Of a DNA stretch of 64,000 nucleotides, positions 24,701-34,607 are shown in pieces. Source of the DNA: Asterias rubens. Taxonomy: Eukaryota; Echinodermata; Asteroidea; Forcipulatida; Asteriidae. The DNA lies in contig NC_047064.1 of assembly GCF_902459465.1 (NCBI RefSeq), positions 6,164,762 through 6,228,761 of the forward strand. The letters run 5' to 3'. Positions within the stretch are counted from its first letter, which is position 1; each line of letters begins with the position of its first letter. Position numbers and translations under genes: made by a program. The notes below the pieces were generated by a model that was given only the letters and a program-made list of their open reading frames with translations, did no database searches and was not told where the DNA came from.

Positions 24701-26636
24701 TTATTATTATTGATTTTGGGTTGAACAAAGAAAAATTGACTAGAGCGGGATTTGAACCAACGACCTCCGGTTTAACGTGCCGGCGCTCTACCAACTGAGC
24801 TATCTAGCCCTACGTTGGCGGTCTCCCTATTTAATCAATATCTTTGTTCAGGGGGTGCCTTTTAGAAGCCATTCAACTGCAAACTGCCGTGTAGCCAGGG
24901 ATCACACCCAGGTAACGATACAACCTGGGAAGCGGCAAACAGGGGATCACCTTAAGGGGAGGCGACTTTTTATATCAGATATCAAATAATAAACCACAAG
25001 GGAAACTGACTGGTTACATTTTATAAATTGTTATTATTATCATCACACCTAATTTACGAAACAATCTAGGAAGCAGTAGCCATCACATACATTAATGTTA
25101 ACATATGGGTGTGACTTATATATGAATTTCTTTTTTTCTATACTTTGATTTCTCCTCAGAGGGCTTGATGTCCACCCAAAGACTCAAGAGCGATTCGCCA
25201 AGCAGCAAGACGCTGCATCCGTCTCCATCTTGGAGGTGATCTACACAGATGAGATCACCCACGTAGCCGCAGGTTTGAAGTGGTTTACCTACGTCTGCCG
25301 CCGTGCCGTCCCACCTCTGGAATGCATCTCAGAGTTCCACAAGCTCGTCAGAAAACACTTCAGGTACAAGACATTGTGCTGTAATAATCTTGGATATTTA
25401 TAACAGCATTATTAATTATTGTGGCTTCTTGAAGAATACTGCTTAAATCTGTCACACAGTGACGGTCATTTTGCTTGAACGTTTTGATCTTGGTTTTAAT
25501 AAGTGGGCCATTTATTTCATTCCTTAAACCATCTCAGCTACCTTGGCAGTAAACAGCCTGTGCTGCCAAGTATGTACATTGTAGCAAACCAAGCTACATG
25601 TAATAGACCGATCCAGTAGGCTCCGCCCACAACGCATGTGTAAGCAAGAACACGTGGGGCTCTCCAATGCCTTTCTGCACAACTCTGCCATGCGCGCCAA
25701 GATACCCGCATGCATGTCGGACTTTCGTTGCGTTGTGATTGGTCAATACACAATGGGGCGGAGCCCTTGATGGATCGGTCTATTCAGTCCCATGAACCCT
25801 ATCTGCCCTCACGATTACCCATTCACCCTGGGTGAAGAAACGTTATTATAGTGAAGTTTCTTGCTCAAAGACACAAGTTTGACGACTGGAATCCAAACTC
25901 ATGTGCATTAGAGATATACAATGGGCGTTTGAACACTTACAAAATGCAAGTATCAAAATCTGTAAACACTGGCTCTGACTAAACTTGATTTATTATGCAG
26001 AAAAGAAACAGAAAATTTAGTTTGAGACATGGAATTGAGTTCTGCCATTTTTAATTATTTTTTTTTTTAAATACACTATCAGGGGTTTATTGAAAGCGCC
26101 CATCAACGAAGAGGGGAGGACTACTGCAGGAATGAGCAAGGAGGTAAGGTAGCTATAATTCTTCTCAGAAGAATTAAAGCAGTTCTGTCCAAGAAAAACA
26201 AGAATTCAAACTTTACTTTTTAGTGGATTGTATTCAATTTTGGGCGAGCAAAAAAAAAATCAGAACTTGGCAGGTTTTGAACCTGCGACACTTGGCCCAA
26301 TTTCATAGAGCTGCTTAAGCAGATTTTGCATAAAAGATCTAAGCAAAAGGTAGCAGGATACCAGTCAAAGATTGCGCATGTGATACAGTAGTTTGGCGGG
26401 TAACCTTATTCTGGGTAGCATAATTTTGTTGTGGTTAGCTACTTTCTGTGCTTAAGCAGCTCTATAATATAAATGGAGCTATGGTGGTAACCTCTCTATT
26501 TTGTCTATCTTTGTATTTGCTTAAAGTTGACTCTAACTTCACACTTTATTTACAGTGGTATGTCCCATTGATGCAACCAGCCAATCAGAGTGCAGATAAT
26601 AAGGACTCTTCCATTGCAACAGGGGTAACAAGTTGA
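18786..26636 (+). CDS. Rieske [2Fe-2S] - DUF455 ferritin-like fusion protein (12 exons, 452 aa)
   Basis: Exons: 18786-18898, 19509-19597, 20139-20254, 20490-20607, 21411-21520, 22458-22607, 23228-23395, 23639-23708, 24233-24311, 25160-25363, 26083-26143, 26556-26636. The phases join cleanly to 452 aa plus TGA. Residues about 36-115 form a Rieske domain with CPH (C64, H66) and CPWH (C87, H90) as cluster ligands. Residues about 120-160 are a Ser/Asp/Glu-rich linker. Residues about 165-432 match DUF455 (PF04305), a ferritin-like helical family known mainly from bacteria: IASLHSLANIEQW, GDEAKHF, HMVHEARGLDVHPKTQERF, YTDEITHVAAG. E246, E286/H289, E336 and E369/H372 reproduce the E, ExxH, E, ExxH pattern of di-iron sites. 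No signal peptide or membrane segment is seen. The function is not known. A redox or oxygenase role is inference from the two metal sites. Promoter region shared with MCM6. Confidence 0.88.
18982..19052. repeat. Short hairpin in intron 1
   Basis: CCCACTTGTGTGGCCAA near 18984 is matched by its inverse TTGGCCACACAAGTG near 19034, with a GCTAAGCTCAGCTAG-rich loop. Probably the remnant of a palindromic element. Confidence 0.7.
19814..20108. mobile_element. Palindromic TTAA-type MITE, family B (truncated copy)
   Basis: Carries AACCTGTGAAAATTTGGGCT, TCGAAGTTGCAAG, CTTTCTCAAAAACTTTG and 'acaatgttttatactatcaaca', all shared with the full-length copy at 32840-33217. The left end is replaced by other sequence. 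Confidence 0.75.
20888..21243. mobile_element. Palindromic TTAA-type MITE, family B
   Basis: Begins near TTTGGTAATTGTCAAAGACCAG and ends near 'attaccaaacgtgtaccttccc'. Interior identical in plan to the copy at 32840-33217. Lies in intron 4 of the Rieske-DUF455 gene. Confidence 0.75.
21612..21986. mobile_element. Palindromic TTAA-type MITE, family B
   Basis: Contains the central hairpin GATTTCGAGACCTCAAG / CTTGAGGTCTCGAAATC at 21781-21824 and ends AATAGTGTCCACTGCCTTTAA. It is the second copy of this family within about 700 bp, in intron 5 of the Rieske-DUF455 gene. Confidence 0.8.
22605..22890 (+). mobile_element. tRNA-related SINE, family 2
   Basis: A tRNA-like block at about 22792-22860 (TAGCTCAGTTGGTAGAGC, then GGTTCAAATCCC) has intact A and B boxes but a poorly paired anticodon arm and acceptor stem. 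It is preceded by a body ('gatcccctggctgccgcttccc') that recurs in inverted orientation at 24716-24992. It overlaps the 3' end of exon 6 of the Rieske-DUF455 gene only at its margin. Confidence 0.7.
24366..24712 (+). mobile_element. tRNA-Leu-derived SINE with an L2-like 3' tail
   Basis: The 5' part resembles tRNA-Leu with a long variable arm (GGTGTCGTGGCTGAGCGGTC, GATTCAAGCTC with a CAA anticodon, GGGTTTGAATCCCGG). The 3' part GTGAAGCGCTTTGGGACG ... AAGCACTATATAA resembles the tail of L2-clade LINEs, whose machinery could mobilise it. It ends in TTATTATTATT. Located in intron 9 of the Rieske-DUF455 gene. Confidence 0.82.
24716..24992 (-). mobile_element. tRNA-related SINE, family 2 (inverted copy)
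   Basis: The inverse complement carries TAGATAGCTCAGTTGGTAG and GGTTCAAATCCCGCTCTAG, followed upstream by the same body as 22605-22890. It directly abuts the tRNA-Leu SINE. Confidence 0.75.
25598..25786. mobile_element. MITE with GC-rich terminal inverted repeats
   Basis: Ends ATAGACCGATCCAGTAGGCTCCGCCC (split here by three mismatched bases) and GGGCGGAGCCCTTGATGGATCGGTCTAT form about 27-bp inverted repeats. The interior has no coding capacity. Intron 10 of the Rieske-DUF455 gene. Confidence 0.8.
26295..26466. mobile_element. Palindromic MITE, CCCAATTTCATAGAGC family
   Basis: Starts GGCCCAATTTCATAGAGC and runs through 'gataccagtcaaag' and 'ggcgggtaacctta' to GCTTAAGCAGCTCTATAA, where the right end is cut short. 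It stops about 90 bp before the last exon of the Rieske-DUF455 gene. Confidence 0.75.
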
Positions 26637-27185
26637 AACCAGATCAGTCATCACTGCAGTACATTCTTGCACAGAAACATAAATTATTAATTTTATTGGT
26701 AAATGACATTATTTTTATATAAGGGGAACTCATGCAGCGTTTCAATTTAATTAATTGTTAATGCTAAAAATATTAAGAATTAAAAATATTCAATTCATAC
26801 AAAAGAATTTCAAATTGTTATGTAATGATGGTTTGTAAACTCAAAATCTTTCTACAAAAAAACCCCCCAAATGTGCGTCATATTCTTCAACACTTTAAAA
26901 AACACTGTGTGGTTGTGTGCAAAGGGTATAGAGTGGTTGTTCCCAAGATAGGGAACTGGAGCTCTATCTATCGCTTGAATGTGAAGTACGCATTGGCGCC
27001 ATTCCAGCAAGCAAATGTTTTATGTCATTGACAGCAATGGTCATTGTCTGCGCTGATCTACTGTTACATCAAAAAAGATGCGTGCTGAAATGGCGTCCAG
27101 TGTACATTTCCCTTTTCAGCAGGAGTTCCTCATCTTGCACATCCAACACTCTATAATCTTTGGACATACGTATACATGTACAATG

Positions 27186-27402
27186 GGTGCTTTTGTTTAG
27201 CTTCCGTGGGTCTACCCCGCAGTGCTCACTTGTGGTGAGCCCGACAAGAGCTAAACAACCGACCACTCACAGCTCGCGTAGTGACGCCATTTACCTGGGG
27301 CCAGCCCCCAAGTGACCCACTCCACAAGCAGGGCACTGGGGGCTGACCTGGGTGTGAGCCCCTGGAATGACGTCAAAGGCTAAACAAATGCACCCATAGA
27401 AT
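27186..27402. mobile_element. MITE with ATGGGTGC ends
   Basis: Terminal inverted repeats ATGGGTGCTTTTGTTTAGC and GCTAAACAAATGCACCCAT bound a 217-bp element. The interior contains 'ggggccagcccccaag' and 'gggctgacctggg' motifs and no coding capacity. Confidence 0.82.
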
Positions 27403-27616
27403 GTTTCAAGTCCCTACAAATTGTAGTTTTCCCAAATGATGTATGGGACATTTCCATAACCGTGGGTTCCAGGGAATTGTTTCTTGTTCGTCTGCTTATT
27501 AAACAACAGATCGTCGTAATATTGTTTGAAGATGACAGAACTTCGAGAAGAGGAAAAACAATTATACAAAGGTATAACAAAACAATTGTTGCGCGCTGTG
27601 ACTGGGGTCCATGGGT

Positions 27617-27690
27617 TTGGTACACTCTCGAGGGGAAATGGCACCCTCGGCTTCGCCTCGGGTACCATTTCCCCAGTTCGAGTGTACAAA
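27617..27690. repeat. GC-rich perfect-type hairpin
   Basis: GGTACACTCTCGAGGGGAAA at the left pairs with TTTCCCCAGTTCGAGTGTAC at the right, around a second inner hairpin CCCTCGGCTTCGCCTCGGG. It sits inside a larger palindromic segment (about 27450-27720) whose ends carry AACCGTGGGTTCCAGGG and 'catggaacccaacaat'. Confidence 0.8.
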
Positions 27691-27955
27691 ACGCCATGGA
27701 ACCCAACAATTGTATACTGGTACATTTTACTCCATTAGACATGATAAAGTCCAACATATCTCAAACAGGTTTTAGAGGGATTAACATTGTGAGATAACGA
27801 TAAAGAAATATTTATGTGTACCAGAAGTTTAGCACATGAGGACTACAGACAGTATCCCCATTAGTTTATGTATACCTGTACATAAAATGCATTTCAAATA
27901 AGTTTAAAATAAAAATATTTATGTCATCAACTGATATTTTGTAGTGCATCTGTGT

Positions 27956-27961
27956 TTTATT
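27956..27961 (-). terminator. Candidate poly(A) signal AATAAA of GPATCH4
   Basis: AATAAA on the - strand lies only 4 nt after the GPATCH4 TAA (27965-27967). If used, the 3' UTR would be only about 20-35 nt. No other close AATAAA on this strand was seen before 27700. Confidence 0.4.
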
Positions 27962-27964
27962 AAA

Positions 27965-30900
27965 TTATTTTCTAACAAATTCATTCATAGTCATTACTGT
28001 GGGTCGGTGCTTGGACTTTTTCTTCTTCGATTTTTTTGATGTTTTTATATCTGTACATTCATGATCGAGACTGCCGTTCTGCAAACCCTCTTCTTTCCTT
28101 CTCTTCTTGCTTTTCATTCCTAAATCATCGCCACCATTTTTGGTATCAAGATCGCAATCGTTGTCACCAGTCCTCGTGTCTCCCTCAGGTACAGAACAAC
28201 AAATCAGTTCACTAGATTCGTTATTCTCATTTTCACAGACATCAACCGATTCCATCTTTCTCTTTTTTTCCTTTTTCCTTTTGCACTTTCTGTCCTGATC
28301 ACCTCCATTTTCTTCTAAAGTCAACTCGACAACGTCATTCACAAAAGGTCCGTTTGAATCATCTCCACAGCTAGCACCATCCCGTCTGTTCTTCAATTTC
28401 AGTTCCTTTCTTGCTTTTCTCGCCCGTTTTCTCTCATCTGCTTCATTGATAGTAATGACCGTAGTATCATCCAAGTCTACTGTGTCCTCATGACAGCCAT
28501 TGGCAGATTTAGCCTCTTTCCTTTTGCGTTTCCTGTCTTTCTTTCGCTGTTTTTCCTCCCGTTGTCTCTCACTTTCATCATCCTCACAACATCCACCGGC
28601 GTCCTGCTCAGTTGTATGTTTCTCTTCTTCAGTTGCACTTCCCGATTCTTGAAGTACATTTTCCCCATCGTGTTCATCTCCAGCGTCATCACATTGCCCA
28701 TTCTCAATGGCGGCTTTCATCCTCCGTTTCTTCTCTTTCTTCTGTCGTTTCCTCTCCCGCTTCTCTTCGTCTCCCGCATCTCTCACCTTCCCCCCATCAT
28801 TATCATCATCCTCTGTTGTGTGACTTTGATCTTTATCAAGGCTAGGGGGAGAGGGTTTAGTGGACTGAGCCTGGTCTTTCTGACGATTTAGGTAACCCTC
28901 CAGCTCCTCTTGTTCCTGGATTCGCTTCAGTTTCCCGGAGAGTTTCAAGCCGTGCCTAGCGCCCCTATAAACATCAAGGAACGAAAATTTACACTTCAAA
29001 AACTGACAAAACGTGCCAGACATAAAAAATATACGATGTGATTAAGCTAAAAAAGCTAAAATATCAGTATGGAGAAACAAGCGAAGTCGGGCCAACAGGG
29101 ATGATATTTTCCAAAAACAAATTTTGTAAATTTAAATGCCAAACTATATTTTATTTTATTTTGGCAACTTCCCTCCTGATAAATAACATCTAAAATGGGT
29201 CAAAGTTAGCATTCATAAATACCTCGGACAGTTTTGCTATTCCTATTGGTGGAGAGCGCGTCACGTGGGTGTGCATAACCTTTGTTTTCGACCGGTAAAA
29301 AGTGTTGAGACATGGGCATGACACGCGAGCTTGCACCTGTTCTTATAAGACAGTTTCTTCATTCCTATTGGTCGAGAGCAACGGCCGGGACAGTTGTGCC
29401 ACATCACGCGATACTACTTTCAAAACGTTGAACCAAAGTGGTATCAACATGGGGGTTTAACAGTATTAAAGCATAGATTGTACTCTTTACAAATGTATAA
29501 AAATTACCTGGGTTGACAAATGACTCATTTTGCTTGATCACATCATGATAAATTTAAAAGAATACGGTGTAACTTACTTATGAGCTGTTCGTCCACCACA
29601 AGCCTTGAAGAACTTCTCATCAATATTCATCTCCTCCTTGTTGCCCTCTTCCTCTTCAGATGAAGAACTGTCTTGATCATCTCGTTTCAAGCCCTCCGCT
29701 GTTAAAGTGGCACTCCGGACAAAGTTGCCATACAGCAGAGGCTTCTTGCCGACATTCTTGGGCTGTTTTCTGTTACTTATTGGTCCGTGGCTTTTCTCTT
29801 TACTTGTCATTTTCACGCCTTCCTATTGACATGAAGAAAACACACATTAAAGACGGGTCTTCATCAAAACGAAGAAAATCACTTAGCGGTAATGTATTTA
29901 GAATGAATGGAGGTGTCTTTTGGCACAATTTATACACGCATGACAAACCTGGTTATTTTCCACCACTATGTTGTTTGCAGCCTTGTTGAAAACATGGTCC
30001 CACCAGTGGTACGTAAACTGCTCACCAAGATCATGACCGACCTACACATATAGATAATACATTTATTTCAACATTGTTATGATTAAGTACATGTACATCG
30101 ACATCGTGTAAAGTGAAGGTATAATGACGAACCAATGTAGAAATAATACTAACATAACAAGGAATATCAAATTTGTTTTTTACCCAAACACCGATGTGCG
30201 TTAGCACTGTATACTCAGTACTTCCCCGAGTCCTGTGAAAAAATATCACAGGCATGATACTCGGGGTGGATTCGAACCCGATGCAAATTTAACATCTATT
30301 ACAAGGAAGTTGGATAAATAATAACAAAACATGACAACATTTAGGCCAACCACAAACAAGCACACCAACAAACTAACAACTCTGACTAACATCATCTAGA
30401 AAACTATGTCAAAACCTTTCTTTCATTACTAAGAATTATGTAACTGAGCTTTACATATTTTTATAAAAAGGGGGCAAAGTAACCAAGCTTTTTCTTGAAT
30501 TACTGATACTATTCTAATAAGCAACACCTTGGACAAGACTTGTTCTAAATACTGAAGCTCTGTTGAACGGGACATAAAGGCTTTTCTTACAGGAACTTCA
30601 AGTTAAGGTAAAGAAAGGGTTAACAAAAGAAGATAAAGATGCATAATGTTTGTATCTAGAGACAAAAATTTAAAAACCACATTGAATTTTAGAAGTTCAA
30701 AAAGTGGAGCTGAGTGATCAAAATAACCAGCATTAGAAATAATCCAATCAGCCCACTTTTGTAAAGTAAATAGTCTATTTCACTGGGAGAACCACACCAT
30801 TATGAGAATGCACAAGTTTAAATACATTACAGTATACTTTAAAAGCAGAGAAATAATTTTACAAGACTCAACTGTCCCAAAGTTTTTTTTGTTTTTTATC

Positions 30901-32642
30901 TGTTCCGAAAGTGTATAATGGCTTTAAAGCCACTATACACTTGCGGTACAGAGAGAAGAAAACATAGATTTACAAATAACTTACAGGGTTTACAGAAGGT
31001 AATGGTGAAAGACTTTTCTTGAAATATTGTTCCATGAAATGCTTTACTTTTTGAGAAAACATTAAAACAATTTAAATTCTCGAAAGCGAGAATTACGGAT
31101 TTATTTAAACACATTACATGACGAGACGAAACGTGCAAAAACAAGAGTGGGTTTTCTCGTTATTTTCTCCCGACTCCGATGACCGATTGAGCATAAATTT
31201 TCACAGGTTTGTTATTTTATATATAAGTTGTGATACACAAAGTCTGGGCCTGTGGACAATACTGTTTACCGAAAGTGTCCAATGGCTTTAACAGGCAAGT
31301 CATCAAAAATACTAAAAAATGTGTGTATATTTACTTCCTATGGCATTAGTTGTTTTATAAAAATGCTTATATGTGAAAGTTATTGGGTTGGCTGAAGGAG
31401 GGAGAGGTTTTGTGAGAAGGAGAAGGAGGAACTTACTCCAGCAGTGTCATGCTTTATCTTCACTTTGATGGCCTCACTGATGCCAGACTCTGTCCTGCCG
31501 AGTCCTTGCCCTGTAAATGACAGAGGTACAAATCGATTGTAAGTTTATCTGAATGGCTGTGGTCTACAGCTGACAAATACAATTTTTTTCAAATACTTTG
31601 AAAATACTTTGACATTAGGTATACAGAATGGATCCAGTCAAAAAGTTGAGAGCTGTCAATATGGAATTATCCCAATCGTGCCAATCAAATCAGGAGGTCA
31701 TCTGCCGGCTGGGTTGAGGGGGAGCGAGAATTTAAAGCAACCATTTAATAATGGCACCCTTGCTCCGCCAATAGCCTGGCCAGTCGATGACGTCGTTATT
31801 TGACAGGCATAACTGGTATCATTCCAAAACGGCTGCGCTCAGTACACATCGAGAAAAGTAATTCTGGGGAAGTAAACACATTTAATGTAGCTGGTTTAAA
31901 CTACAGCCATGACGACTCGCTCGCAGAGAAACGGCCTTCAACTTTTGATCACGACTAAGCTTAGAAAAAAATCGGGGCCAAACATATGGCTAAGGATTCA
32001 GACCTTGAATTAAACACACAAGTGGGGCTACAGCTTCGGGGTGACTTTCGGCATGCAGTCAAAATATTTAATATAGTGAGATTAGTACGTAGTAGCACAG
32101 ACTGGTAAAAACCTGAATTTTTATTTTTAATTAAACAAAAATTTGCCAAAAATTTTCACTTCTTTTCTTCAATCATGAAATTTGGTGGCGAGGCCCTAAT
32201 AATTGTATGATGAGACTAAGCCAACAGTAACAATATGTTCCAACCTCATCGGCAGCCTTCTTGGCGTTTACTGATTGAAGCAATACATTTACATAAAATA
32301 CACGAGTTAACACAGAGCATAGCATTAGCAGCATAGCCATAACGCATGAACGTCTCTTCAACGACACACACTCGTATTCGTAACCTAACAGCACACACAG
32401 TCATGGTATTGTGCAATCAATGGCACAAACATTTTTATGACAAGGACGGACCCGTCAATTCAGTCCAATTCAAAGACGGCAAATATTCTCCACAATTAGC
32501 TCAATATACGGGTGTACTTTGTAAGATATTTCAAACTACACATGATTTATGACACAACTGATAGACAGCGATACAAACCTGCTTGCCATCCATGTTTTTC
32601 GAGCTGAGTCTGGGCGAACGCCGAACACCTGTGGCCGGCCAT
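27965..32642 (-). CDS. GPATCH4: G-patch domain-containing protein 4 (5 exons, 491 aa)
   Basis: GPATCH4 is a nucleolar/nuclear G-patch protein. G-patch proteins act as cofactors of DEAH-box RNA helicases. Exons: 32579-32642, 31437-31510, 29949-30041, 29578-29822, 27965-28964. The phases join to 491 aa plus TAA. The start ATG at 32642 gives MAGHRCSAFAQTQLEKHGW. The G-patch runs over residues 9-45 (HGWQAGQGLGRTESGIS, AIKVKIKHDTAGVGHD). Next come the family-specific FTYHWWDHVFNKAANNI (about 55-71), PLLYGNFVRSATLT (105-118) and FFKACGGRTAHKGARHGLKL (about 148-167). The single large last exon is a charged tail of alternating Lys/Arg-rich blocks (such as KRERKRQKKEKKRRMK) and acidic Ser/Asp/Glu stretches, as in the vertebrate protein, and ends MNEFVRK. 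A possible frame upstream of 28964 into the intron is not coding. Convergent with the Rieske-DUF455 gene. Confidence 0.93.
30160..30275 (-). mobile_element. tRNA-derived SINE, family 3 (truncated)
   Basis: Contains 'acccaaacaccgatgtgcgttagcac', 'cagtacttccccgagtcctgtg', 'tatcacaggcatgatactcgg' and the inverted box-B end GGATTCGAACCC. Full copies lie at 51300-51487. It is cut where the tRNA head should continue. Confidence 0.7.
30928..31287. mobile_element. Palindromic TTAA-type MITE, family C
   Basis: Bounded by TTAA at 30924-30927 and 31288-31291, with ends AGCCACTATACACTTGCGG and 'cgaaagtgtccaatggct'. At the left it abuts the right end of another copy (GAAAGTGTATAATGGCT, 30907-30923) across a single shared TTAA. 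Second intron of GPATCH4. Confidence 0.8.
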
Positions 32643-32700
32643 TATTGATGAAATTCACCACGTGGGTAGGGCGCCCTCACGTGGTGACTTCTCGATATTA
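32643..32700 (-). promoter_or_regulatory. GPATCH4 proximal promoter with two E-boxes in a palindrome
   Basis: TCACCACGTG (32655-32664) and CACGTGGTGA (32678-32687) are exact inverse complements separated by 13 bp that contain the palindrome AGGGCGCCCT. Each arm holds a CACGTG E-box, 17-41 bp upstream of the start codon. CACGTG is the Myc/Max and USF binding sequence. Actual use is inference. Confidence 0.6.
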
Positions 32701-32839
32701 CTTAAAGGGACTTTCTGTGCATCAATTAATCTGAGCGATGTATTTGTGGGTTTTCTTTTAGGGAAGGTTATGTTATGCTCTACAAACTGGCAATCATATA
32801 TAACTGTAAACCTATAGAGTGGGGACCAGTTTGCTTTAA

Positions 32840-33217
32840 AGGCAGTGGACACTATTGGTAATTACTCAAAATAATTATTAGTACAAAACCTTTCTTAGTG
32901 ACTAGTAATGGGGAGAGGTTGATGGTATAAAACATTGAGAGAAACGGCTACCTCTGAAGTGCCATAGTTTTCGAGAAAGGAGTAATTTTCCACGAATTTG
33001 ATTTCGAGACCTCAGATTTAGAACTTGAGGTCTCGAAATCAAACATCTAAACCAACACAACTTCGTGTGACAAGGGTATTTTTTCTTTCATTATTATCTC
33101 GCAACTTTGATGACCGATTGAGCTCAAACTTTTACAGGTTAGTTATTTTATGCATATGTTAAGATACACCAACCGTGAAGGCTAGTCTTTGACAATTACC
33201 AATAGTGTCCACTGCCT
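32840..33217. mobile_element. Palindromic TTAA-type MITE, family B (full length)
   Basis: Ends AGGCAGTGGACACTATTGG and CCAATAGTGTCCACTGCCT are exact inverted repeats. TTAA flanks at 32836-32839 and 33218-33221. The centre at 33000-33042 is the hairpin GATTTCGAGACCTCAGA / TTGAGGTCTCGAAATC. It serves as the reference copy for the copies at 19814, 20888, 21612 and 41936. No transposase. Confidence 0.88.
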
Positions 33218-34607
33218 TTAAAAGAACAAATTTGTTCTTGGCTTGTACATGGATCCAATATGTTGGTATAGGGTAATATTTTGTATTATACTGCATAGCA
33301 GTATATTATGTGTACAGCACAGAGGAAGAGTCCTATATAGGGCAGGCCTATATAGGGCTAGTATAAAGGGCAGTGATTTCATCAATATTGGCCAGTGTTT
33401 TATTACATACAAAACCCCACCCAACATTAACAGCTTCCAAACACAACCCCAAGATGATGAATATGGTGATCGTTCTCGTGCTACAGAACACTCGCCTGGC
33501 TCATGTTCGCTAAGCTATAAATACGACTTGCTTAGCAAAATCAGGTTGCCAGCCAAAATAACACACCAGATGAGTATCATAGTAACTGCTAATTTCTGCT
33601 TAGTGAGCAACTTTTGTTAAGCAAAATTTTCTGCCCCCAACCTAGAGTACAATTTGATCAACGTTGACTGCAGCAGTTTTTCTGCCAGATAATATTTTGT
33701 AACTTCATTAAATTTGTCAAGACCCGATCCAATTTATCTCATCATCTAACCTTCAACTTTACGAAAACAAACAAATAAACAAAAAACAAACAAACAACAA
33801 ACAAACACCACCACAAAACAAGAAAAAAACACATAGCAGACGAGTTTATGTTCCCAAGAAAAGCTGTATAAAATTAATGTTTATTTTTATACAAGAACAT
33901 GATGAAACAAGATAGAAATAAGGCAAAAATTATTGAAATGAAATGTTTTTCATACAAATGTGTCGCAATGATTAGAAAGGACAATTCTTAAAATATAGTA
34001 TTTTGCACATTTGTCAGGACAATTACAAATTTTCACAAAGATTTTTCACGAATATTTTGAAACTGTCAAAAAGATTTGTGGAATTTCTGAAATGATTTCT
34101 ATAAAAAAACCTACATGTATTAATTAATTTACACCCTTTTGGGGGTGACTTGCCAAAAAACCACAAAAACAAAATTAATATCAGAAACCATTTTGAAATA
34201 AAAACTATATCTTTAAATTACATCATTTACATGGGTTAAATAAAATTAAAATAAAAAAAGTAAATAATAAACAATACAAATTTTAAAACAAACAAATCTT
34301 GCCGATATCTTTTTCTCACTGATTATATTGGACGGTCTTTAATTAGTCTCTTTCTGAATCAAGCCCAATTTCAAAGAGCAGCCCAAAAAACAATTAACCA
34401 CAGGGAACAAACAATTTACAAACAATTGCAACATTACATAGTATTTTGACTGATGCCCCGAGCAAGAATTTATGATCAGCAGCTCTTTGAAATTGGTATA
34501 AGATTAAAACGATAAATTTTAGGAAGTTGAGGGGAACAAAGAATTTAACAAAAGAACCAAGGTCTTCGCTTTGAAGGGTGGAGTAAAAGTGAACTGTTTG
34601 CAGTTAA

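Larger units (their letters stand above)
26637..27964. other. Convergent 3' intergenic region between the Rieske-DUF455 gene and GPATCH4
   Basis: No gene seen. ATTAAA at 26779-26784 (143 nt past the + strand stop) and AATAAA at 27908-27913 are candidate poly(A) signals for the Rieske-DUF455 transcript. The stretch holds a MITE (27186-27402) and a strong hairpin (27617-27690). If the distal + signal is used, the two convergent transcripts would nearly meet. Confidence 0.5.

Noticed and set aside
28490-28891. Open frame of 133 codons on the + strand
   Set aside because: Antisense shadow of the Lys/Arg/Asp-rich last exon of GPATCH4. The hydrophobic run is the complement of lysine-rich codons.
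28965-29023. N-terminal extension of the long GPATCH4 last-exon frame (starting MSGTFCQF)
   Set aside because: The family sequence GRTAHK-GARHGLKL requires splicing at 28964 to the exon at 29578-29822. The acceptor TTTATAG is in place.
27965-29023. Stand-alone Lys-rich nucleolar protein
   Set aside because: Upstream exons with a G-patch and GPATCH4-specific motifs join in phase, so this is only the last exon of GPATCH4.
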